Shown: one piece after another, positions 21,925-32,155 of the stretch
Numbering within the stretch: the first letter of the stretch is position 1
Layout of the letters: each line of letters begins with the position of its first letter
Source of the DNA: Collybia mongolica
Taxonomy: Eukaryota; Basidiomycota; Agaricomycetes; Agaricales; Clitocybaceae
Assembly: GCA_013420905.1 (NCBI GenBank)
Contig: JAAXNY010000016.1
Span: 186,001 to 250,000, forward strand
DNA length: 64,000 bases
Direction: 5' to 3'
Position numbers and translations under genes: made by a program
Notes under the pieces: model-generated
The model's database searches: none
Seen by the model: only the letters and a program-made list of their open reading frames with translations
Told to the model about the DNA's origin: nothing

Positions 21925-24004
21925 CTACGTGTATGGGCCTACCCGAGCTGTGACCGCCTGATTCTCGACGTCTGCTGGCGGGTTCCTGTTGAAGCTGAGG
22001 CCTCTCAAGAAAGCGGGTGCAAAATTTCCTCCCAATAGTCCTGGCCGACCCTCAGCGACATTGTCGTTCGCATCAGTGGTCAGGTTCCCTCCGGTGCTTG
22101 TGGCCGCTTCTTTGTCGGCTTCAGGGGCTGGGGGTGGAGACGTGGTCGTAATTCGCAAAAGTGATGTGTACGCTAAATCGTCAACAGAAGTTAGCACCCA
22201 ATAGATATTTTGATGAAGTAAGATTTGGTTACGTACGTTGACGACAAACAGGACAGAACCATCCCTTCGCTTTCCGCTTCCTGCGGGTCGGGGCTGGTGT
22301 GATGGGGACGGCAATTGTCGCAGGTGCGTCCGCACCCTCAGCAGTAGTGGCTGCAGCATCTCCTCCCTCAGTATTTGTAACGGTTTCTTCAGTGTGCGTT
22401 ATATGTCCACCGGCACCAAATTCAACCATGTTAAGTGCACACTCCTTGCATGCTACAAGGTGCCTGCAAGGCAGCAGTACGACTTCGCGAGAGGAAGATA
22501 GGCACAACAGACATTCTGATGATGGATCACCGTCCACATTCTCAACCGTTACAGGTATTGTGGGAGATATGGGCGGATACGTATGAGAATCTGAGGTCGG
22601 AGAGGATGGAAGTGAAGCAATGGGAGCAGGTGTATGCGCCGCGGTAGCGGAGGAGGATGTCAATCCGTATATCTCATGGAGGTGGAATGTATGAGGTCCA
22701 ATCTATTGTCGGGCATGTTATTTATAGAACGTTGATGCAAGGAAAAACGTCAAACGTACTGTCGCCTCCCTTTTGACAACTTTGACAACCCATGGCCGAG
22801 AGTCTTCATCGGATTCGGCGCCTTCATTCTTGGGACCGAATCGAACAACATGAAGATATGTGACTTGCTCGTTCGGCGAAGCTAATTCAGTCCCTTGTTC
22901 ATCTAGAGCTGCTAGTCGAATAGTCACTCTAACGCCTTCCAGAACTTCGTCCTTTCCCTTGGAGTCGGTGGCCGGAACGGGCTCGGCATCCATGACAGCC
23001 AAAGCAGGTCCTGATACACTGCGCCCTTGGGAGCGCTTTCGGAAGTGGAAGTGTGTGAATCGGCGCCGAGAATTCCGAGTATTAGATGCGGGGCCAGCCG
23101 GGTCGGGCAGCCCGCTTCCAGGCGCGGGCGACTCGGTCGTTGGTGTGGATGTAGATTCCCGAGGTCCATTCACGGGACTGACGAGGCTTGTTGCAGAACC
23201 GTTGACATTGGGAGCATGTTCGAACCGGCCCAACTCCAACAAAGCTCCCTCTTCTAATTTTAGAAGTCGGCCGAAGCCACCTTCGACCACGGCTTCAAAA
23301 ACAAGAAGCTTCGAAAGGCCAGATGCAGCCGCGCTGATTGGTGCGTCCGGGTGATCTTGAGAGAGGAGAACATGGACATAGATGCCACATTTCGGGGCGT
23401 CGCAGTCATATTCAAATTCAAGGCCGTGGTGGTGGTGATGGGCATTAGAGGAATTCGGAGAAATGGGTTCATCAGAAGTAAGAGGGGAAAGGCGGATGGT
23501 CGGGCGCTTTAGATTTACAAGGGCCTGAAGTGTCGTCGTTGGCTGCGATACCTGATAGATAGACAGTAACGTCGATGTATCAACACTGATACTGGGGGCT
23601 CAGTTGGACTATACTGACCTCTTTGCTCTTCTCTATCCAATTGTTGACAATGTCCGGTGTCAACTCGTCAGTTAAAACCTTCTTCTCGTTGACGGTAGTC
23701 CAAGCAGGCCCGCTGCTAACAACACCAATATTTGGACCGAATAGTGAGTCTTGCGTCTTCTTATCTTTATTGTTGCTCGAGCCATCGGTAGCGTTGCCTG
23801 AGTTGGCTGCAGCGTTATCTGCCCCACGCAGCGCCGTCGCAGCCCGTGCGATATTCGAATCAGTTCTGGCTACATATGGTGCTTGTTGAATACGCCGTGT
23901 GCGGTTCCACGTTGAGTAATGGTGTTGATCTAGAAACAACAGTCATCGTTGGCGATATTTTGGAATACTAAAGGGACGTGCTTACACCACGATGCAAAGC
24001 TCAT
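21925..24004 (-). CDS. MGRN1-like RING E3 ubiquitin ligase
   Basis: A predicted RING-type E3 that transfers ubiquitin from an E2 enzyme. Five exons (23986-24004, 23619-23929, 22760-23551, 22237-22702, 21925-22172) with introns of 56-67 bp sum to 1,836 nt, giving 611 residues in frame. The start MSFASWYQHHYSTWNRTRR comes from a 19-nt first exon. The centre has the MGRN1/RNF157 substrate-side fold (LVNLKRPTIRLSPL, GLEFEYDCDAPKCGIYVHV). IGPHTFHLHEIYGL bridges to the RING: C-x2-C in ECLLCLSS, CRHLVACKECA, then CPVCRQPYTSLLRI. An insertion of about 50 residues rich in T and A separates the two halves of the RING, which is unusual. The tail is proline and glycine rich. The second exon resembles the N-terminal region conserved in basidiomycete homologues. 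Confidence 0.88.
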
Positions 24005-24295
24005 GGCGGGCGAAAGTGAAGATGGGAAAAGGGAACGAGGATGGGAGATGTATGAGCTGTCTGAAGGTGAGAATGGCTGTCTGAGATTAACCGGCAGCTG
24101 TCGCTGCATGCGTGATCGGCTGACGCATCGCTAAAGTTTCCACGAAATCAATCACAAGAATACTCAAGGCTGTGGAGTCTGGATTTAACTCCAACACTCA
24201 GGCAATATATATTTGCATGGGCTTAGTTCATGTCATGAGGATGCGTAGCACATATGGAAAAGTAGGAAATATGACAAGATGTACATAAGTACAGC

Positions 24296-24906
24296 TCAGG
24301 CAACCAACGACACAACACCACCGGCCTCCTTTATTTTTCTCCTACAGGTCACCGACGTTGAGTATGAATGACATGGCATAATAATTATAAACTTACTCTG
24401 CCTTCGCAGATACAAATCTGGCTTTTACAATGAAAGGAAGCTTGGGGAGCCTAGCAAAATATATAAATTTTGAAGGTTTAAAAAATAGGGGATCAAGAAC
24501 ACTTACAGTCCATTGCCTAACACCTTCCCGTAACCGTGTCGCAGCGTGTCAATGACAGGTACAATATCCGAGCTCTCTGTCAAACCCTTCTTCTCTTCGG
24601 CAGGTACAAGGCTCCATAGCTTGTCGACGTTGATGATGGGCCGCCAGTGCATGTTGCGCGTAAGATGGAAATGGCGCATACCGACTTTACCGAAGTAACC
24701 AGGATGGTATTTATCGAAATTAGTTCTGGGTGATCCATAGGCGTAAGCTTGGGGAAGTATAGAGACAGAGAAAGCACGCACCGGTGGTGATGTTGACCAC
24801 CAGCAAGACCACGACCTCCAGGATGCTTGCGGTGCTTTCCTACACGTCCATGGCCGTGAGACACGTGGCCGCGATGCTTGCGAGTCTTCGACAAATGTGT
24901 CGGCAT
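24296..24906 (-). CDS. RPL28: 60S ribosomal protein uL15 (yeast L28, mammalian L27a)
   Basis: A structural protein of the cytosolic large ribosomal subunit. Four exons (24782-24906, 24507-24725, 24397-24450, 24296-24341) separated by introns of about 55 bp sum to 444 nt, giving 147 residues, the family's normal size. The N-terminus [20 protein letters not shown], the glycine-rich [13 protein letters not shown], and [29 protein letters not shown] and the C-terminal [12 protein letters not shown] are hallmark segments. Many introns in a short gene near the start codon are common for fungal ribosomal protein genes. Confidence 0.97.
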
Positions 24907-26120
24907 TGTTTTCTGTGGTATTCAATTGAAGTTAGTCGACTGGCCGCTATCAGAATTTGCCCATCAATGCCATCCAAAGACGACCCAACCCATCCATCTC
25001 GAATTCCAACTGTTCTGGCTCAAAAGTCATTCAGATTGTAGCCAAGGGTCGTTCGGTCGAACATCGTGTATAACGGATGGCGAAATTGCATAGAGACTGA
25101 CCTTGAGGAGAGGTTGGCGAAGTGATGGGCTTCAGCGATGACCACTCGATCTGACTGTCGGGAAAGTTGGTGCCACTTTGTAAACAACACCAAATATCTG
25201 AGTTTTTTCTTTCCGAGTTTTCGTTGAGATAGTCCATTTCATACCAAACCGTCCCGTGTGTCTGTGAGTACTCCTCTAATTCTGACTTCCATGATGGGCT
25301 GTAATGCCATATATTTATTGTCGGTGACTTCCTACGTCGAAAGATCGCAACCTTTTCTTCTGAATCAAGCTTATGCATGCTTCATCGCACATGAACGTTT
25401 AAACTAACTACTGTCCGTTGATGCTTTCCTTAGGAATTTAGCTCTTGGAGAGGGAACAAACAAAGGAAGCCTTGTCGAATATCCCGAGCCAGATTGCTCA
25501 ACCAGAAGGCTGTCGTGATCTATTGTGACAGGGCATATTGCATCATCATCATCTACCACATTCTAGGTGAGCACGAATCCACTTAAACTTTCCTAACCAT
25601 ATTCGCTCGTGTCATCACCGTTTCAACTGCGTTTGATATCGATTCAACTTCGAACGGTGTCAAGTCATCTGCCTTGAATAGTGGTTAACGCGCTGCTCAT
25701 TTCGTTACGTGCTCGGACCCCACGATCCCCATCCTCATGTCCTGAGGTTTTGTTGTGCGATGCCCTTCATATGTTTCTTTGAAGTCTATATGCCAGGCAC
25801 CATGACCGAAATTCTATCTCATACATGATGCCGGGTTGTTGTATGAATGCCTGTCTTGCTTTAATGGTTGGCCAAACTCGATGCTAATGCGAACCTGTTG
25901 TTCTAGTGATTGCGACAAACTTCTCACTCTAGAAGACCTTTACATTCTGGTCAGTCTTCAGAACGGTTCACATTCTAAGGATTATATCTATTATTCCAAT
26001 TGCGACGCACAAGGATTTCTTAGCAATGCATGGCTTGAATCATCTTTATGTCTCTTATAGAAATTATCTTTCGAACTCTCCTCATTAATCTTCACTTTTC
26101 TAGTACCTTGAGCCTACATC
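24907..26120. other. Divergent intergenic region between RPL28 and RPB11
   Basis: This 1.2 kb carries the divergent promoters of two housekeeping genes. The 115-codon frame at 25031-25378 (-) shows no family signal and overlaps the probable RPL28 leader. I see no repeats. Confidence 0.4.
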
Positions 26121-26689
26121 ATGAACGCTCCCAATCGCTATGAGCTCTATGTTCTCGATGATGGCGAGAAGCCGTGCGTCACTTCTCTGACAAAGCGAAC
26201 TGGGCCCTGAACAAAAATCTACCGGACACCAGTGTGGAAGTCATCGAAGATACCAAGATCCCCAACGCTGCTACAATCAAGATCGTCAAGCAGGATCACA
26301 CTCTTGGGAATATGTTGCGAGCGTATGTTCGTTCCCTAGATTTCCCGTCGCGCACGCCTAAAGATTTTTTTAGACAACTTTTGGCGATGCCACAGATCCT
26401 CTTTGCAGGATACAAAGTTCCGCATCCGCTTCATCCCTATTTTATCATTAAAATCCAGACCGATGGTACCATGACGCCACAGGCCGTCCTGGAGCAGGCT
26501 TGTACGAAACTGATCGGGACCATGTCATCATTGGAAAATAAGTTCAAGCGAGAGTTCTCGTTTAAGGATGTTGAAGGTACAGTGGGAGCCGGGGGTGCTG
26601 CCGCTAATACAGACGATCCGTATGGAGGTTCCGGCATGGGTGGCACTGGCAGGGCGTGGCCTGGAGGACGAGATTATTTGGACTTCTGA
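26121..26689 (+). CDS. RPB11: RNA polymerase II subunit RPB11
   Basis: A nuclear assembly subunit that dimerises with RPB3, like the bacterial alpha dimer. Three exons (26121-26173, 26233-26322, 26374-26689) sum to 459 nt, giving 152 residues. The start MNAPNRYELYVLDDGEKP joins in phase to VEVIEDTKIPNAATIKIVKQ, then the hallmark DHTLGNMLRA, QLLAMPQILFAGYKVPHPL and FIIKIQTDGTMTPQAVLEQAC. A glycine-rich extension follows the coiled helix (LENKFKREFSF) and ends RDYLDF, longer than yeast RPB11 but normal for basidiomycetes. The first intron (59 bp) lies after residue 18, the second (51 bp) after NMLRA. Confidence 0.96.
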
Positions 26690-27526
26690 TATATTCTATG
26701 ACACTATATCTCAGCTCTGTACACTCTTGTATGTTTGTATTACTATAATTGCATTACTTTTCATTCTCCTACCAGTAATCTATCGGAACGGTTCACTTAG
26801 GCTGGGTATGATGCGAATTTCAACGTTGACGAGACGAGTTGCGTCGAAGTTCCGCAACTTTGGATCCGTTTCGGAGAACTCCGTTTTGATTGCAAGTCAC
26901 TCGCCACCCAAATACCTCCAGTACTGCGCGGGTGTCACAGTAGTTGTAAAATCCTAGACCCAAATCTCAAGGAAGAAATTCATTGAACAGTGAGGACTGT
27001 CCAGGAATCCGAAAAAGAAAAGTGCCTCAAGAACCGCAGGCAGTGTCATACATCATCTCCTTGCTTTGCATCCGTCCGGTAAACCCGTTCTGTCGCAAAG
27101 CCTGCAGGTGTACCCGTGTATGAAACATAGAGCCTGGAAGTTCGTACAAGGTCCCGCATGTTACTGCTGATAATAGCCATGCCTTGAACACGTCAAGCAG
27201 ACAATATCCCATCGATACCTTGGCAATGCCTAATTTAGACGCTTTATGACATCCCCAGGAACTCAAAACGTACGGCCCGTGGCGTGAATGGTAGTCTTTC
27301 AGATCTGATGCTTGTGTGTCTTGGAAGTCTCTTGCTCCACAAAGCATGCGGTCGGGTTAATGGTCTAATTAAATCAGCGGAATGAAGGAAGGGTAGAACT
27401 AAAACCCATTCACTACATGGTCGGCCTACTCTGGGGGATCGTCTGTGGTCACGGTAAGGGTGAAGGAAATATTGCGGCCCAGTCACCAAAAATTCGATCT
27501 GTTCCAAGGTATTGGTAGGTTATGGT
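26690..27526. other. Intergenic region, no gene recognised
   Basis: Downstream of RPB11. Short frames on both strands (for example 27027-27347 and 27244-27507, minus) show no recognisable domains. I see no repeats. Confidence 0.4.
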
Positions 27527-28250
27527 CTAGTATATGAATTGTATTTTGAGGGTAGCTGGACGCTGGGAACTTCGTACAATAAATAAGGCAGATATTGTAT
27601 CGCTGACAGAGTCAGGAGCATTGAATTGAGTGAAGTCGCTAATACCAAACGTCTCGATCGAATTGGGGGGTCCAGGAGCATGGCCTAGGAGCGTCGCCTG
27701 TTCCTGTTGGACCAAAATCCTCGTTTTTTGATCATTCTAGAAAATAACGAAATATCGGGCCACAGCATTTGCGGACTCCTGACAATTTGGGGTCCCAAGT
27801 GACCTTGGGTATAATGAACCCGATTCTTGTCTCCTGTGTTCACGGACACCGATGGGTATTTCTGGCGGCCTATATGTTCAACCGAGCTGATCGATGAGAC
27901 CGAGGGACCGGGACTGATAACGACTGGAACGATACGGACAAGATCATTGGTGGAGCCATTGCCGAGATGGTTATGCAGTCGAGATATGTGTACAGCCCAT
28001 GAGAGGTTCGCAGTCAGTATACTTGATCTCATGGGGTTATTCGAGACGTTCCACTTGTACTGGCGTCCCCGATTGATTTCAACCAATAAAATGATTGGAA
28101 GTCCCACTTATCAGAACGGAAATAGCTAGTATCAATCCAGCAATATATAGCATATTTGACTGTTTGACGTACCCTGAACTGATATGCGGTTGGTCCGTGA
28201 GGCCCCGTGCGGTATCCAGACTTGGAAGCAAGGAATCACAAGGGTCGCAG
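27527..28250 (-). CDS. Hypothetical multi-exon protein
   Basis: I do not recognise this gene, but several frames join at plausible introns. The last exon (27527-27734) encodes NDQKTRILVQQEQATLLGHA, then FGISDFTQFNAPDSVSDTIS, and stops at TAG 27527-27529. It would join in phase 0, through a 50-bp intron, to an exon ending THLGPQI-type residues (VHYTQGHLGPQI), which carries VVISPGPSVSSISSVEHIGRQ. Further upstream, YFRSDKWDFQSFYWLKSIGD follows an intron with a GTACGT donor near 28175. The junction around 27960-28060 and the start codon are unresolved. No signal peptide or domain can be assigned. The sequence reads as coding from its composition only. Confidence 0.35.
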
Positions 28251-28755
28251 GTCAGGCTTTGATGAATGATAATGCATGAGAACCAGCCATGAGTAGTGGC
28301 AGGCGGAGTGATGAGGTGGCGTGATACTGTGGAAGATTTGTCACCTAGCTGCGTAGAATGTTATGGAGAGATGGTCTTCCGAATCAGGGTGAACGGCGAT
28401 GGTTTCCGTTCTGCAGGCGTAAGATAGGGGAGAGAAAGGAAAGGGGATATAAGGGTTCTGAGTGTTTGAGGTGATGATGACGGAATTGAGAACATTGTAG
28501 CTAAAGTGGTGCACATGGCCATGGTCCAGTAAACAGCCTGCAGTTCGCAGGTCAAATTTTTCAGACTCCCAGATGAACAGGGTGGATTTTGTCGCCACGG
28601 GCAGAAAAAGTAATTTCTGGGAAGTGTTAAACCTACGGTCGTATTAAATGAAGTAGCCCTTGGTAGGAAATTAATTGAGTACATGCTACATCGAAGAAGT
28701 AGCCAAATACCAGCCAACTTGCAGCAGATGGACTCTGTAATTGATTAATTTCACA
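28251..28755. other. Intergenic region, no supported gene
   Basis: Frames at 28341-28717 (-) lack any family features and overlap each other. This stretch likely holds the 3' end of MTG1 and the leader of the hypothetical gene at 27527-28250. Confidence 0.35.
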
Positions 28756-30489
28756 TTATCGCTTGGTATGCTTCATTTTTCTCCTCATCTTCTCCTCTAA
28801 CACCTGCTGCTTCTTGACCTGTGTTGGACTAATATTATTCTCTTCGCTATCCTCACGCTCCATCATGGTCCGATATTCGTCGATACAGGCCTCCATTTTT
28901 TCCTGCACTATTAGGGCTTCATCATCCTTCCTAGTTGGCTTGTCTTTTGATTGCAACTGCCATTGAAAGTCGAATCCCCAGCCTTGGATACCGGAATAAC
29001 CTGACCCGGCTGAGTATTCTTGTATTTGTAACGCGGATGATGCGGCGATGAGCCCGCCCTCCTCGCGCCACCACCGCACAAAATATACGGCGGCGCGGGC
29101 TAGATCAGGTTCGGCACCACGTTTGATCATCCCCATCCGTCGTGCCAATTGAGTTAGGAACTCCTCTAAGTCAACAGTGGGTGGAGAACCGGCCGGGAGG
29201 AGCTGGAGATATGCCGGCGCTATTGGGGGTCAATGATAATCACCAGACGTTTTAGGATCGTTCCGACGCAAGGTAACGTAACTTACAAATGGGATTGAGG
29301 ACGTTTAGCCTGTACAGTAAATAAGAGGCCAGTGCTTCCATGTCGTATAGACCTTCTTTAATTCCCGCTGTTCGATACAGGGGTAAATCAGTTCTTATTA
29401 GACTCAAATCACACGTATAGTGGAAGGGAGGGGAACTGGCCGTTACGTACCTATCAGAGCGAGTTTTACCCCTCTCTCGGCGCCTTCTACACCTCGGCCT
29501 AAGAAAGGTAACATGACGCCGGGGGTATCAAATGCGTAAACAAGGGGGTCTAGTGATACTTTCAGTCGTGTGGATAGTGCCTGCGTAAGTCCGGGCTGGG
29601 CAGATGTTTGAAAGGCTTTCGGCGTTCCTATAGGCGGATCGATAAGGTTTACAATGAAGCTTTAGAGGTGAGGTAGATGTGCAAACGCACGGCCTCTAAT
29701 ACCCATGTTGCGGAGTGCGTTCAGCAATGTTGATTTACCGACATTCGGCATTCCAATAACCAAGACGTTAAGCTCCATAGCATGGGGGTGGCGCTTCGCT
29801 ATATCTGCAGACACAAATATTTATTAGAATCACGATTGTCTGGCATACTAGTGCCTTCCTGCAATATAAGAAGCAACATACTTACTAAGATTTCGCTCAG
29901 ATTTCTGATGTCCCGCGGACGCTGCCACGAAGCGAAGAGCATTTGTTGATCAGGAAATTTCTTAGCCATGGCATTCTGAAAAGGCTGTTGAATAAGAACA
30001 AGACTTCAGCTCTTGGCCATGGTTTCAACACCAAAGAACATACTTCCATACCCCATTCCGGAACAAGGTCGCGCTTGTTGAGTACAACGATACGTTCACA
30101 TGCTCCCGTGTTCACAATACGACGGGTTGGATTATTTGGGTCCCATCCGCGTTCTATTCTCCATTTCTGTAGAGCACCTATTTGGCGAAGACGGATTAGC
30201 TATAGAAGCTTAGAAGAGACCATGTTTAGATGATAATGATGAGATGGTGGGTCACTCAGAGGGTCTTAATGTTTCTTGATACCGAGACCGAATCAAACGC
30301 AAGAGCCAGCAACGCACCTTCTAGCGTCCTGTTAATACTCGTCAACGGAAGTCTAGAGTCTCTGATCTCAAGAACGACGTCTGTCCGTGTAAGCAAGGCC
30401 GGAAGCATTCGTGTAAACTTCATCATGTGTCCGGGAAACCAAGACGGTGGAATGGGCAGCGCCGGCATAAGAATGTGTGAAAGAGCCAT
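28756..30489 (-). CDS. MTG1: Mitochondrial ribosome-associated GTPase MTG1
   Basis: A YlqF/MTG1-family GTPase that acts in maturation of the mitochondrial large ribosomal subunit. Seven exons (30318-30489, 30044-30177, 29882-29984, 29691-29804, 29451-29627, 29287-29367, 28756-29219) sum to 1,245 nt, giving 414 residues. The G motifs are circularly permuted, as the family requires: DVVLEIRDSRLPLTSINRTL, then G4 NKRD, then G1 GMPNVGKST, G2 in GRTPKAFQTSAQPGLT and G3 DTPGV. WFPGHMMKFTRM near the N-terminus is a family signature. The C-terminus is a basic coil (KKQQVLEEKMRRKMKH). No classic presequence is evident in the first residues (MALSHILMPALPIPPSW), but the hydrophobic start could act as one. 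Confidence 0.93.
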
Positions 30490-31438
30490 ATTGACACACT
30501 AGTGGGAGATGTATGAAGGCCTTGCTTGTTATTATGGTTCGTCCTGGGGACTGTCGAAAGGGGGGGTATCGGGGGACAGCGAGGCCTCTACGGCGTCGTA
30601 TGTCTTCAACAAAGCCGAAATTAGCGAGTGGACTTAGAATGCACGGGTAGTATACGCGTCGGACGATGACGATAGGGCTCAAGTGACTCAGAGCCAGCGT
30701 TTCTTCGCGTAAATCGTGGCACCGCTTCAAAAAATGCCCGCCAACTGGTGTTTATTTGATGTTGTTGAACTTTCGCGCTGTCGGCACCGAGAGTCGCTCA
30801 TCCCTCCGTAAGGGTCGGATGAGATCGGACTACTAGGAAAAATCTAGATATTTTTTTCAGAACACGCTGCAAAGGACATCAAAAAATGGTGGAAGCAAGT
30901 GAGTACAGTTGAGCAGTTGTGGTCAAACATTGAAACCCTAATTTAGAACCAAGTTATCTATCACGATACGCATGTGATCCATCCATGTGTGAGTTGTAGT
31001 GTCACAATCGATGAACAAATGTGTCCTACAGTCAGATCACTCACCAGAGCTGAAAAGGCATCTGAGAATGACGAAACCAAAAAACCATGTCAAATGTATA
31101 GGTCTATTCAAAAAAAAGAATATCATATATTGCCGAGTATGAAAGAGGAAAATACAAGTTGCCAGGAGGATCAGGATGGACGAGTTAAAACCTAAGAGTG
31201 AAATAATGTCTGATATAAATCGATCGCCAAGTATAAGGACACGGAAAACATTTTGACGGATAGTAATATGGGATATAAGACGAGGGTAATAGTGGCCTCA
31301 GCGCCGCCCACAATGATGAGCGCAGAAACGGTCGGACGTTCGTATAGTTATGTCAATGGCCTCCCAAGTATATCGAGTCCTGAATGACCGGATATCAGAA
31401 TTATCGAACGGTGGAAACTGAAGTTATTGCACCCACAT
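30490..31438. other. Intergenic region, no gene recognised
   Basis: It holds the MTG1 promoter and the 3' flank of the next minus-strand gene. It is A-rich around 31060-31160. The 120-codon frame at 30368-30730 overlaps the MTG1 start in another frame and is a shadow. Confidence 0.4.
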
Positions 31439-32155
31439 CTAGACCCAACCCTCCTTCCCGACGCCGATGGCGTCAAAGTTCTTTCCGCTTCGCGTCCTCC
31501 TCTCCTGAAGGACGGGAACAGCATCGAGATTGATCAGCTTCTCTGACGGCGGCGGCGAGCCCTCAACCCAACCCTTCCAACCCTTCTTCACAGCCACTCG
31601 TTTCCTCCGCGGCTGCGGCGGCGATGGCGGGGGTCTGCCGTGCTGCCCTAAATCAAGGTCGTCATAGTCATCGGGCGTATGTGGTCGTTTGGACGATGTG
31701 CGAGAAGTACTGGAGGAATTGGATGGTCCAGGCGTCGAGGCAGGTGTCGATGGTAACAGCATTGGCGACGTGACGGGTGGTGGCGTGACAGAAACGGAAC
31801 GTTGCCCCGTCGCGATTTGGATGGCTGGTCGAGCTTTCCAGAAGTTGGACGTGGTAGCTGGCACAGGCGTAGGTTGTGTCATGGTACTCGTACTCGCGCC
31901 GTTGGTTCCTCCCGGCGCTGTCAAAGCCGTCTCCTCCGCTAAGGCTCTCTGTGCTTTCAACGCTGCCTTCCTTTCCCTTTCCCGCTCCTTCTTTTCCCTT
32001 TTCCTAATCCTCTTTGCCTGCTCGTCCTTTTCTACAACTTTATAGGGACCAACGCCATTCAATAAACTCGTCAACACATCACGGGCAGGGCGGACATCGA
32101 AAGCGCCCGCCATAACGGCGGTGGCATTGCGACGCGAACGTTTTGCAGGATTCAT
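31439..32155 (-). CDS. Hypothetical low-complexity basic protein
   Basis: An uninterrupted frame of about 238 codons from ATG at 32153-32155 (MNPAKRSRRNATAV); an in-frame ATG 10 codons upstream is possible. I do not recognise a family. Visible features are a highly charged helix rich in K, R and E (AKRIRKREKKERERERKAA, about residues 50-75), a Ser/Thr/Pro-rich middle, and a basic RKRVAVKKGWKGWVEGS patch. The conserved-looking C-terminus RRTRSGKNFDAIGVGKEGW resembles tails of fungal nuclear proteins. A nuclear location is an inference from the basic clusters. Codon phase is open without introns. Confidence 0.6.
   Translation of the reverse strand: MNPAKRSRRNATAVMAGAFDVRPARDVLTSLLNGVGPYKVVEKDEQAKRIRKREKKERERERKAALKAQRALAEETALTAPGGTNGASTSTMTQPTPVPATTSNFWKARPAIQIATGQRSVSVTPPPVTSPMLLPSTPASTPGPSNSSSTSRTSSKRPHTPDDYDDLDLGQHGRPPPSPPQPRRKRVAVKKGWKGWVEGSPPPSEKLINLDAVPVLQERRTRSGKNFDAIGVGKEGWV

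Noticed and set aside
30368..30730. 120-codon frame over the MTG1 start
   Set aside because: It is in another frame of the MTG1 first exon and leader; MTG1 accounts for the region.
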